Made by a program: the position numbers and the translations under genes
Shown here: positions 18,046 through 25,850 of the stretch, in pieces
Numbering within the stretch: the first letter of the stretch is position 1
Layout of the letters: each line of letters begins with the position of its first letter
Notes under the pieces: model-generated
Database searches by the model: none
What the model saw: only the letters and a program-made list of their open reading frames with translations
Told to the model about the DNA's origin: nothing
From: CAZNPH01 sp964574985
GTDB taxonomy: Bacteria > Bacteroidota > Bacteroidia > Bacteroidales > SM23-62
Assembly: GCA_964574985.1 (NCBI GenBank)
Contig: CAZNPH010000013.1
Location: 48,787-112,786 of the forward strand
Direction of reading: 5' to 3'
DNA: 64,000 nucleotides

Positions 18046-19704
18046 ATGAAAGTTGCTCTGGTCCAACTGAATTTTCATATCGGGAATTTCGATCAAAACA
18101 TCCGTGCCATCTCCGGCGAAATCCGGAATGCTGCGAAGCAGGGTGCCGACCTGGTCATTTTTTCGGAATTGTCGGTTTGCGGTTACCCCCCGCAGGACCT
18201 ACTGGAACATGAGGATTTCGTGCTTCGCTGTGAGCGGGGCATCCGGGAGGTGGCAAAAATATGCACCGACACCGCGGCCATCGTGGGTGCTCCTTCCGTC
18301 AATCCTGAAAAGAAGGGGAAAAAACTGTTCAATTCCGCTTTTTTTCTCCACGGAGGTGAAGTCCGGCAGGTCTTTCACAAAACCCTGTTGCCCACCTATG
18401 ACATATTTGACGAGAACAGATACTTTGAAAACAACCGTACATTTGAACTGCTCAGTTTCAAAGGATACCGGCTGGGTGTAACTATTTGTGAAGATCTCTG
18501 GTTTGAACAACCCCTCGAGAATGAATTTTCCAGACGGCGGATGTATACCGTTGACCCGGCAAAAAAGATCGGCCGACTCAATCCTGACCTGATGGTCAAT
18601 ATTGCCGCATCGCCTTTTTCATACAGCCGCCACGAAATAAGGAAGAACATCCTCATGAACCAGGCCGGGAAACTCAAGATTCCCATTCTTTATATCAACC
18701 AGGTGGGTGCCAATTCCGAACTGATCTTTGACGGCGCGTCACTGGCCATCAACCCCCGGGGGGAAGTGGTGGAAGGGCTGCCATCCTTTGTTCCCTGCAC
18801 AAGGCATGTGAATATTGAAGACCTGGCCGCTGACCGGCTTCCCCCCCTGCCCCCGGTACAAACCGACATCATAGAAAAAATATACGATGCCATTGTGCTG
18901 GGTATCCGGGATTATTTCGGCAAGCTGGGCTTTAAACGGGCAACACTCGGACTGTCAGGAGGGATCGATTCGGCGGTTTCCCTGGCCCTGGCAACGAAAG
19001 CGCTGGGTCCGGAGAATGTGACCGTTTTGCTGATGCCTTCCCAGTATTCATCGGAACATTCAATGACCGATGCCATTGAACTGGCAAAGAACCTGAAGGT
19101 AAGATACCATATCGTGGATATCCGGGAAATTTTTGCCCAATTCCGTCAGGGCCTGCATCCCATCTTCGGGGATCTGCCCGAAGACGTGGCGGAAGAAAAT
19201 ATTCAGTCCAGGATCCGCGGAACCCTGCTGATGGCGGTTGCAAACAAATTCAACATGCTCCTGCTCAATACCAGCAACAAGAGCGAAGCAGCCGTCGGGT
19301 ACGGTACACTTTACGGGGATATGGCAGGCGGACTCTCGGTGCTCGGGGATGTCTACAAAACGGATGTATACCGGCTTGCCCGTTTTATAAATAAAAAAGG
19401 GAAGGTCATTCCCGGGAACATCCTCCAAAAAGCACCTTCTGCAGAACTTAAACCCGGTCAGAAAGATACCGACAGCCTCCCGGATTATGAATTGCTGGAC
19501 AATATTCTTTACAGGTATATTGAACTTCAGCAATCCGCCAAACAGATCATCAGGTCGGGAACCGATGAAGAAACCACCCGGGATGTGATCAGGAAAGTAA
19601 ACATGAATGAACACAAAAGATACCAGACCCCGCCCATACTCCGCATTTCTTCAAAAGCCTTCGGTATCGGCCGGCGGATGCCTCTGGTGGCAAAATTCGA
19701 CTGA
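18046..19704 (+). CDS. nadE: Glutamine-dependent NAD+ synthetase
   Basis: The protein has 552 residues. The N-terminal nitrilase-type glutaminase domain (1-270) shows its triad: E41 in FSELSVCGYPP, a lysine in HKTLLPTYD near 112, and the nucleophilic cysteine in VTICEDLWFE near 149. The C-terminal synthetase domain (about 285-552) has the ATP pyrophosphatase P-loop LGLSGGIDSAVS near 303 and the NTSNKSEAAVGYGTLYGDMAGG segment that binds deamido-NAD. It makes NAD+ from deamido-NAD, ATP and glutamine, with ammonia channelled between domains. Length and domain order are normal. It lies just after the PorT-like barrel gene and probably shares its transcript. A hairpin follows the stop codon directly. 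Confidence 0.97.
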   Translation: MKVALVQLNFHIGNFDQNIRAISGEIRNAAKQGADLVIFSELSVCGYPPQDLLEHEDFVLRCERGIREVAKICTDTAAIVGAPSVNPEKKGKKLFNSAFFLHGGEVRQVFHKTLLPTYDIFDENRYFENNRTFELLSFKGYRLGVTICEDLWFEQPLENEFSRRRMYTVDPAKKIGRLNPDLMVNIAASPFSYSRHEIRKNILMNQAGKLKIPILYINQVGANSELIFDGASLAINPRGEVVEGLPSFVPCTRHVNIEDLAADRLPPLPPVQTDIIEKIYDAIVLGIRDYFGKLGFKRATLGLSGGIDSAVSLALATKALGPENVTVLLMPSQYSSEHSMTDAIELAKNLKVRYHIVDIREIFAQFRQGLHPIFGDLPEDVAEENIQSRIRGTLLMAVANKFNMLLLNTSNKSEAAVGYGTLYGDMAGGLSVLGDVYKTDVYRLARFINKKGKVIPGNILQKAPSAELKPGQKDTDSLPDYELLDNILYRYIELQQSAKQIIRSGTDEETTRDVIRKVNMNEHKRYQTPPILRISSKAFGIGRRMPLVAKFD

Positions 19705-19706
19705 CA

Positions 19707-19725
19707 GACTTACAAATCGTAAGTC
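19707..19725 (+). promoter_or_regulatory. Inverted repeat directly after nadE
   Basis: GACTTAC-AAATC-GTAAGTC is a perfect 7-bp inverted repeat starting 3 bases after the nadE stop. A T-rich stretch (TATTTTTT) follows only about 30 bases later, so a classic intrinsic terminator is doubtful. The core TTAC-N5-GTAA resembles a dimeric regulator site, and the downstream gene encodes a Crp-type regulator. Confidence 0.45.
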
Positions 19726-19796
19726 CGCCAATCCCTGATAATCAGACTTGTAGTATTTTTTCGCCGGCAAATTGCAGAATCCTCTGTTATTTTTTA

Positions 19797-19819
19797 TACA
19801 TTTGCATGTTATAAAACAT
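19797..19819 (+). promoter_or_regulatory. Promoter and possible operator of the Crp-type gene
   Basis: TACATTTG at 19797-19804 fits TAnnTTTG, with ATTG at 19771-19774, 22 bases upstream. It is followed directly by the inverted repeat ATGTT-ATAA-AACAT (19806-19819), which covers the expected transcription start. A protein bound there would block initiation, so autoregulation is possible. Confidence 0.4.
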
Positions 19820-19839
19820 AATTATTGAGCATATAAATC

Positions 19840-20544
19840 ATGATCGACGAGAAGGAGACCAACTGTGACAACTGCATTGACAATCCTGTATCGGTTTTCA
19901 GTGTGCTGACACCCGAAGAAAAAGAACTGCTGAAGGAAAATTATACATGCCAGCATTACAAAAAGGGCGATATCATATTCAGGGAAGGGGACAAACCTTT
20001 GGGCCTCCAGTGCCTTTCCGACGGAAAGGTCAAAGTATTCAAGGAAGGTGTCGGCGGCAGGGAACAAATCGTAAGAATGGCCAAGCCGGTCGGATTCATC
20101 GGTTACCGCGCCCTGTTCGCTGAAGAAAACCATACCGCCACCGCCGTGGCCATTGAAGACTCCTTAATATGCAACATCGGCAAAGAGATTTTGTATAAAC
20201 TGCTGAAAAAAAATCCGGATCTGTCACTGAGCATTATCCGGGCCTTTGCAACCGAACTGGGATTTTCGAACAACCGTACGGTTACCCTGACCCAGAAACA
20301 CATCCGCGGCCGCCTGGCCGAATCCCTTATCTTCCTGAAAAACACCTATGGTTTTGAGGAAGACGGATCAACCATCAAAATATACCTTTCCAGGGAAGAT
20401 ATTGCCAACCTTTCCAACATGACCACATCCAACGCCATCAGGACATTGTCTACCTTCGCCAGCGAAAAGGTCATTGCCATCGACGGCCGGAAGATCCGGA
20501 TACTGGACCTGCCCAGGCTGGAAAGGATCAGTGAGCTGGGTTAA
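19840..20544 (+). CDS. Crp/Fnr family transcriptional regulator
   Basis: The protein has 234 residues. The cyclic-nucleotide-binding-like beta roll spans about 20-135 (YKKGDIIFREGDKPLGLQCLSDG). A dimerisation helix follows. The C-terminal winged helix spans about 160-230, with the recognition helix in LSREDIANLSNMTTSNAIRTLS. The N-terminus has a C9-x2-C12 pair; further cysteines are at 37, 58 and 111. FNR itself uses an N-terminal cysteine cluster plus one distant cysteine to hold a 4Fe-4S centre, so oxygen or redox sensing is possible but unproven. The usual cAMP-contact residues are not obvious. The gene overlaps the end of the convergent GT39 gene by 17 bases. Confidence 0.88.
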   Translation: MIDEKETNCDNCIDNPVSVFSVLTPEEKELLKENYTCQHYKKGDIIFREGDKPLGLQCLSDGKVKVFKEGVGGREQIVRMAKPVGFIGYRALFAEENHTATAVAIEDSLICNIGKEILYKLLKKNPDLSLSIIRAFATELGFSNNRTVTLTQKHIRGRLAESLIFLKNTYGFEEDGSTIKIYLSREDIANLSNMTTSNAIRTLSTFASEKVIAIDGRKIRILDLPRLERISELG

Positions 20545-22144
20545 CTGCCTGCCGGGCAGCCGGTTCGATGATCATCAGTTTTCTGGATTCGATGGGCGTC
20601 CTGAATTCGTAAAAAATTTCCCAGGGCGGATCGGGATGATGATCCTCATCAACAATATACAGGATGCCCGGTTTGGCATCCCCGTATTTTCTGACCAGGA
20701 TTTGCTTTCTTTCACGCATAATATAAAAGACGCTCATATCCTGTATGATGCAGCCATCAAACAGAACCAGTTCTTCTCCCCGGGATATTCCACCGGCCCT
20801 GACCGCCATATTTTTAAAGACCACATCCGGTGCATTCCTGTACCGTTCGGGAAGAATGAACCAGTTGAATCCGATCCGGAGGGCAAGGATGACAGCCATC
20901 AGAAAAACGATCCTGCGTTTTTTGACCAGCAAGGCACCCGCGGCCAGAAAAGATGTTCCCGCGAAAAGCAAAAGGCTTTTCAGCCATGCATGGGGAACCG
21001 GACTGATCCTTTCAATCAGGGGAAATGTAAGCGGAAGCAAAGCGGCCAGGATGGCCGCAACCAGGAACAGAATGTCAAAGACGCGGTTCAAAACACTGCC
21101 TTCCCGGTTACTTTCCAGGTAAGCCTGTCCGGTCACCACAAAGAACAGGGGCAGGAACATGAAAAGATAGCGGGGATATATGCCCGGACTCACCCAGTAA
21201 ACCAGGATATTGACCAGGAAAAGCAGCATGTTGTATTTTAAAAATGGATCCCGGATGAATTTTTTCAACCGGCCTTTTTCAAACAAAAAAACAACCATCA
21301 GTGTCCAGGGCATGAAATCTTTGATGAATTCAAAGGGGAAGGTAAAAAGGTGCAATATGCTGTCTGAAACCGGGTTTTCCAGGGGAGTTCGGGTGGCCGA
21401 CTCGGACCATAGCCGTTCCAGAACCGGCATAACGGAATGGTGACGGCTGTACGCCAGGTAATAGGAACCGACAAGTGCAATGAAAACCAGTATCCCGGAC
21501 AGATGTGAAAGGCTGAAAAGCTTCCTGAACCTTCCCCGGGCAATAAAAACGGTCAGCAGGGATATGCCCTGAAATACCAGGGCTGGCAGTCCTTTCATCA
21601 GGAAGGCCATGGCAGCCAGCAGATAAGAAAAAATGAACAAGCGGAAGTATTTCTCCTTATTCATCTGAAAGCAGATCACCATCATCATGGAATAAATGAT
21701 CCAGCTGAAAGTAATGTCGATCAATCCTTTCATGGAATCATAAAAGAGGAGCCTGCCACTGGTTATCATGGCAAAAGCAGCCAGGAATCCGGCCAAACGG
21801 CCCGGTCTCCGGCCGGCGGTCAGATATATGGTCAGTGCGAACCCGGACAGACTCAAAACGGTGGGCAAACGAAACACCCACTCATCCATGGTTCCGAAGG
21901 CTTTCACGAACAATACCAGTATCCAGTTGAAAAGCGGCGGTTTGTTGTAATAATACTCGCCGGTGATGGTGGGGGTGATGTAATTGCCCGAGAAGATCAT
22001 TTCCAGTGCCACATCTGCCCGGGTTGCTTCATCCAGGATAAAAGGCATGAGCCCCAGATTGATCAGCAGGGCGGGAACCATAAGCAGGACCGGGATCCAG
22101 TATATGAACCGGGAGGAGAATATGGATGATCTGCCGGACTTCAC
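20528..22144 (-). CDS. ArnT-like glycosyltransferase family 39 membrane protein
   Basis: This is a 538-residue polytopic membrane protein with about 11-12 hydrophobic helices. The first periplasmic loop has DEATRADVALEM and the ArnT/PMT-type segment ITGEYYYNKPPLFNWIL. These enzymes move a sugar from a polyprenyl-phosphate carrier to lipid A or a protein on the periplasmic side. The start is a GTG at 22142-22144, and the first in-frame ATG would remove the first helix. A -7 element (TATTTTTG) lies 27 bases upstream. The next gene, read in the other direction, is a lipid A-type acyltransferase, which favours an LPS role. The acceptor is unknown. Confidence 0.88.
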   Translation of the reverse strand: MKSGRSSIFSSRFIYWIPVLLMVPALLINLGLMPFILDEATRADVALEMIFSGNYITPTITGEYYYNKPPLFNWILVLFVKAFGTMDEWVFRLPTVLSLSGFALTIYLTAGRRPGRLAGFLAAFAMITSGRLLFYDSMKGLIDITFSWIIYSMMMVICFQMNKEKYFRLFIFSYLLAAMAFLMKGLPALVFQGISLLTVFIARGRFRKLFSLSHLSGILVFIALVGSYYLAYSRHHSVMPVLERLWSESATRTPLENPVSDSILHLFTFPFEFIKDFMPWTLMVVFLFEKGRLKKFIRDPFLKYNMLLFLVNILVYWVSPGIYPRYLFMFLPLFFVVTGQAYLESNREGSVLNRVFDILFLVAAILAALLPLTFPLIERISPVPHAWLKSLLLFAGTSFLAAGALLVKKRRIVFLMAVILALRIGFNWFILPERYRNAPDVVFKNMAVRAGGISRGEELVLFDGCIIQDMSVFYIMRERKQILVRKYGDAKPGILYIVDEDHHPDPPWEIFYEFRTPIESRKLMIIEPAARQAVNPAH

Positions 22145-22170
22145 GGTGGTAAAGGTTCACGGATTTCAGG

Positions 22171-22178
22171 CAAAAATA
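22171..22178 (-). promoter_or_regulatory. -7 element of the GT39 gene
   Basis: The minus strand reads TATTTTTG, 26 bases before the GTG start. No clear TTTG lies at the usual distance. Confidence 0.4.
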
Positions 22179-22221
22179 TCAATTTTCATTCAGAACAGGC
22201 CGTCCAATCAGTCTTATCTGT

Positions 22222-22229
22222 TAATTTTG
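22222..22229 (+). promoter_or_regulatory. -7 element of the acyltransferase operon
   Basis: TAATTTTG fits TAnnTTTG, 35 bases before the acyltransferase ATG. The -33 region is not recognisable. Confidence 0.35.
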
Positions 22230-22264
22230 TATAAGCAACCTTCAGCAAAAAGTCTGCTCCCGGC

Positions 22265-23170
22265 ATGTCAAGGATCCTGAAATGCATCGGATTTTACACC
22301 GTCTACGCCTTTTTCTGGCTGACAGGATGGTTTCCCCTGCCCTGCCTGTACAATTTTTCCGGCATTCTATACCTTTTTGTCTATTATCTGGTGCCATACA
22401 GAAAAAAAGTGGTGTTCCGCAACCTGCAAAATTCCTTTCCCGAAAAAACAGAACAGGAAATACGAACCATCGCCAAAAAATTTTACCGCCATTTCTGCGA
22501 TTATTTCGTCGAAATGGTCCATATGCTCCATATGAGCCGGGAGGAATGGCAAAAACGTTTTGTCATACGCGAAAACGAAGCCCTGGACCGACTCTACAAA
22601 CAGGGCAAAAGCATTCTTGTGGTTGTGGGTCATTATGCAAATTGGGAATGGGCGGTGATATTCCCCCTTCATATCCCGCATAAGATCCTTGCATTGTACA
22701 AACCGCTGGAAAATGAATATTTCGACCGCTTGTTTATCCGGTTCAGGGCAAAATTCGGAGTGGAGCCCGTTCCCATGGAAAAAATCCTCCGAAGGATCCT
22801 GGAATATCAAAAGAAAGGACAGCCGGTTATGACCTACATGCTGGCCGATCAGAGACCCATCTGGCAAAACATCCAGTACTGGACCACTTTTCTCAACCAG
22901 GACACACCCGTTTTTCTCGGACCTGAAAAGATCGCAAAAAAACTGGATCATCCCGTCTTTTTTATGAAGGTCAACAAGATCCGGCGGGGCCGTTATCAAT
23001 GCGAGCTGATCCCCCTTGTGGAAAACAGTGCCGGAACGAAAGGCCATGAGATCACCGACCGTTACATCGCCTGCCTGGAGGAGATCATACGGGAGCGTCC
23101 GGAACTGTGGCTCTGGACCCACAAACGGTGGAAACACGACAGGAAAAAATTTGAAGCATCGATCTCATGA
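22265..23170 (+). CDS. Lipid A biosynthesis acyltransferase (LpxL/HtrB family)
   Basis: The protein has 301 residues with one N-terminal membrane anchor (FYTVYAFFWLTGWFPLPCLY). The lysophospholipid acyltransferase motif HYANWEW near residue 121 supplies the catalytic His and an acidic residue. RKVVFRNLQNSFPEKTEQE near the N-terminus and LADQRP near 195 are typical of the LpxL/LpxM family. It adds a secondary acyl chain to lipid A, or to another Bacteroidetes glycolipid, at the inner membrane. It overlaps the following glycosyltransferase gene by 4 bases (ATGA), so the two are translationally coupled. Confidence 0.92.
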   Translation: MSRILKCIGFYTVYAFFWLTGWFPLPCLYNFSGILYLFVYYLVPYRKKVVFRNLQNSFPEKTEQEIRTIAKKFYRHFCDYFVEMVHMLHMSREEWQKRFVIRENEALDRLYKQGKSILVVVGHYANWEWAVIFPLHIPHKILALYKPLENEYFDRLFIRFRAKFGVEPVPMEKILRRILEYQKKGQPVMTYMLADQRPIWQNIQYWTTFLNQDTPVFLGPEKIAKKLDHPVFFMKVNKIRRGRYQCELIPLVENSAGTKGHEITDRYIACLEEIIRERPELWLWTHKRWKHDRKKFEASIS

Positions 23171-24003
23171 ATACGATCCGGGCAAGTGTGATCATTTCAT
23201 TCTACAACAACATCCGGTTTCTGGAACTGGTGCTGGCCGGACTCGAAACGCAGGTTTTCAGGGATTTTGAAGTGCTGGTTGCCGATGACGGTTCCCCCCC
23301 TGCAACGGCCGGTGAACTGAAGAAGCTTATGGCCGGATCGCCCCTGGATATCCGCCATCACCGCCATGAAAGAAAAGGATGGAGAAAGAACAGGGTCCTG
23401 AACACGGCGGTGAAAAATTCAGCCGCTCCCTATCTGATCTTTATAGACGGGGACTGCATCCCCCATCCCGGAATGGTCGAAGAGCATATCCGGCACAGGC
23501 AGCCCCGCCGGGTGATCGCCGGTCGCAGGGTTTACCTGTCTGAGCGGGAAACCGCACGGCTTACCCCCGGCCAGGTGCGGAAAAAAAAATTCCCTGAAAG
23601 GATCTTTTTCAGATCCCTGATCGACAGCATCTGGGGCAGGGCCAGCCATGCCGAGAACGGTATCTATATCCGGAACCGCTGGATGCGGAAACTGATCAAT
23701 AAAAAGGACCGGGGGCTTCTGGGGTCACATTTTTCCCTGTATAAAAGCGATCTCCTGGAAGTCAACGGTTTCGACGAACGTTACATGGCAGCAGGTGTGG
23801 GTGAGGACACGGATCTTGAATACCGTTTGAGGCTGAAGGGCATTGAACTGCAAACCGTCAAGCACATGGCCATCCAGTACCACTTGTTTCACCCCAAAAC
23901 CCGGCGGGGAACGGAAAACGAGAAAATATTCGCCGAGACCCGGAAGCTGAAAAGGGCATATACCCCTTACGGGATTGAAAAAGCGAATCAGGTCACAGAA
24001 TGA
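23167..24003 (+). CDS. Family 2 glycosyltransferase with galactosyltransferase-like C-terminus
   Basis: This is a 278-residue soluble GT-A enzyme. The nucleotide-sugar site shows VADDGSPP near residue 40 and the metal-binding FIDGDCIPHPGMVEEH near 95. GVGEDTDLEYRLRLKG near 218 is the late acidic motif of the glyco_transf_7C/galactosyltransferase type. Its coupling to a lipid A acyltransferase suggests that it adds a sugar to LPS or a related glycolipid. Donor and acceptor are not known. Its 3' end overlaps the convergent GT2-GT4 gene by 11 bases. Confidence 0.87.
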   Translation: MNTIRASVIISFYNNIRFLELVLAGLETQVFRDFEVLVADDGSPPATAGELKKLMAGSPLDIRHHRHERKGWRKNRVLNTAVKNSAAPYLIFIDGDCIPHPGMVEEHIRHRQPRRVIAGRRVYLSERETARLTPGQVRKKKFPERIFFRSLIDSIWGRASHAENGIYIRNRWMRKLINKKDRGLLGSHFSLYKSDLLEVNGFDERYMAAGVGEDTDLEYRLRLKGIELQTVKHMAIQYHLFHPKTRRGTENEKIFAETRKLKRAYTPYGIEKANQVTE

Positions 24004-25840
24004 TCCCCTTTACCTGACCGAAAGTCCGCGAATAATCATAAGTCTGTATAACCCTTTCCTTACCCTTCCGTCCCATCTTTTTCCGGAGCTCCGGATCTCC
24101 GGCAAGTTCCATGACCCTGCCGGCGAATTGCCCAAGATCGTTTTCCCTGACCAGGAAACCGGTCTCCCGGTCGATCACGATCTCCGGATTGCTGCTCAGA
24201 TCAAAAGCGACCACGGGTTTCCCGCAAAGCATTGCCTCGGTCAGCACATAACCGAAACCTTCCCAGAGGGAAGTGAGCAAAAACACATCCAGTGACTCCA
24301 TAAAATCCTTTGTATTTTTTATAAAGCCGAGGAAGTGTACTTCCCGCCCGATGCCCAGCTCTCGTGCATAACCCTCCAGAAAAGGCCTCAGTTTCCCTTC
24401 CCCGGCGATCAGCATCCTGAAACGGAGTCCGCCGTCCTTGAGTTTCCGGCAGATCTCCAGCAGGTATTTGTGACCCTTCTGCCGGACCAGCCGGCCCGAA
24501 TTCCCCAGAACGATCACATCTTCTTTCCTCCGGTATACCGGACGGGACGGACGATCAAGGTATTCACCGATCCTGATCCCGTTGTATACCACATGGATCC
24601 TGTCCGGATCGATCAATCCGGGATTATTGGCCAGTATGGCGTCCCGGGTGGCCCTGGAATTGGCAATGATTCCGGTGATCACTTTTCTGTACAGAAAGCG
24701 GTTCAGCAGGGTATTTTTTACCGGGATGGCCAATCCCCGCCGGTAAATGATGTTTTCCACCCCGGCGAGCCGGGCCGCCAGACCCGCTGTCTTCAGGTCG
24801 GCTGACAAATTGAGGATAATGGTTTTTACTTTTTCCCGCTTCATCATGTTTCTGAGACGGATCAGCAGAAAAGGGTTCATAAAGCTCAGGTTTCCGATAC
24901 GGGCCTGGACAACGGGGGGGCCGTGGCTCTGCATTTTTTTCCATAATTCGCTGTTCCTCCCGGCAATGACCAATACCTGGTTCCCCTCCTCCATCAGTCC
25001 CCGGGAAACATCATAATGCCATTTCTCACCGCCTCCCCACGATTTTACGGTATTGCAGAAACAAACGCTTTCCCGGCCGGAAAGGGCCCGTTCAAGGTAA
25101 AGATCCCTGAGCTTGACATATTTCAGAAAAGTTTCATAAGCGGAATTCACCGATATGATGATCCCGTTCATTCCCTGAAGGAATCCGAGCCGCAGGAAAA
25201 AATCCCTGACAAACCTCCAGGCGGGACGGAAAAAAATATGAAAGACGCCGGACCGCTTCCGGTGTCTGAAATAATTCCAGGCCACGGTATCCGAAAAACT
25301 CCTGATCTTATCCAGATGCTCATTGATGGTATAATAAGAGTAATGCAACAGATCCCCCTTCAGGAAGCGGGTCCGTGCACCCTTTTGCATATGGAACCGG
25401 TCATGCGGATTCAATCCGCCCCATTGCCCTTTCCTCCTGTCCCACATCCGCAGCTTCCTGGACGGGTACCAGGTGGTATGACGGATCCACTGCCCGCAAT
25501 AATTGGTGAGGCGGTTGAAATAATACCCGTCATGTGTCCAGTTTTCCCTGACTTCCCGGATGGATGCCTTCAGACGGCCGGACAATTCCTCATCGGCATC
25601 CAGTGACAGGACATGATCATATTTTGCCTGCCGTGCCGCAAAATTTTTCTGCTCAATATGTCCGGCAAACTTGTTCTGTATGAAACGGGCCCCGTAACGG
25701 GAACAGATCTCTGCTGTCCTGTCGGTGGAAAAAGAATCAACAACCACAATGTCATCGGCGATGTCCCGGACCGACTCCAGGCACCTGGCGATGTTCCTTT
25801 CTTCATTGTATGTTATGATAACCACCGATAGTTTGCACAT
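23993..25840 (-). CDS. Two-domain glycosyltransferase: GT2 fused to GT4
   Basis: The protein has 615 residues. The first 250 form a GT2 enzyme of the WaaE/KdtX-like type: VVIITYNEERNIARCLESV, VDSFSTDRTAEI and the metal site LDADEE near 77, then HDRFHMQKG. Residues about 265-615 form a GT4 (GT-B) enzyme: SWGGGEKWHYDVSRGL at its start, SGRLVRQKGHKYLL, and the donor site EGFGYVLTEAM near 525, which has the E-x7-E pattern. Joining the two activities in one chain suggests consecutive sugar additions to LPS core or a related glycan. Both domains look complete and no frame break is seen. It ends 10 bases after murF-alr and probably shares its transcript. Confidence 0.88.
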   Translation of the reverse strand: MCKLSVVIITYNEERNIARCLESVRDIADDIVVVDSFSTDRTAEICSRYGARFIQNKFAGHIEQKNFAARQAKYDHVLSLDADEELSGRLKASIREVRENWTHDGYYFNRLTNYCGQWIRHTTWYPSRKLRMWDRRKGQWGGLNPHDRFHMQKGARTRFLKGDLLHYSYYTINEHLDKIRSFSDTVAWNYFRHRKRSGVFHIFFRPAWRFVRDFFLRLGFLQGMNGIIISVNSAYETFLKYVKLRDLYLERALSGRESVCFCNTVKSWGGGEKWHYDVSRGLMEEGNQVLVIAGRNSELWKKMQSHGPPVVQARIGNLSFMNPFLLIRLRNMMKREKVKTIILNLSADLKTAGLAARLAGVENIIYRRGLAIPVKNTLLNRFLYRKVITGIIANSRATRDAILANNPGLIDPDRIHVVYNGIRIGEYLDRPSRPVYRRKEDVIVLGNSGRLVRQKGHKYLLEICRKLKDGGLRFRMLIAGEGKLRPFLEGYARELGIGREVHFLGFIKNTKDFMESLDVFLLTSLWEGFGYVLTEAMLCGKPVVAFDLSSNPEIVIDRETGFLVRENDLGQFAGRVMELAGDPELRKKMGRKGKERVIQTYDYSRTFGQVKGIIL

Positions 25841-25850
25841 GCTTTTTTGA

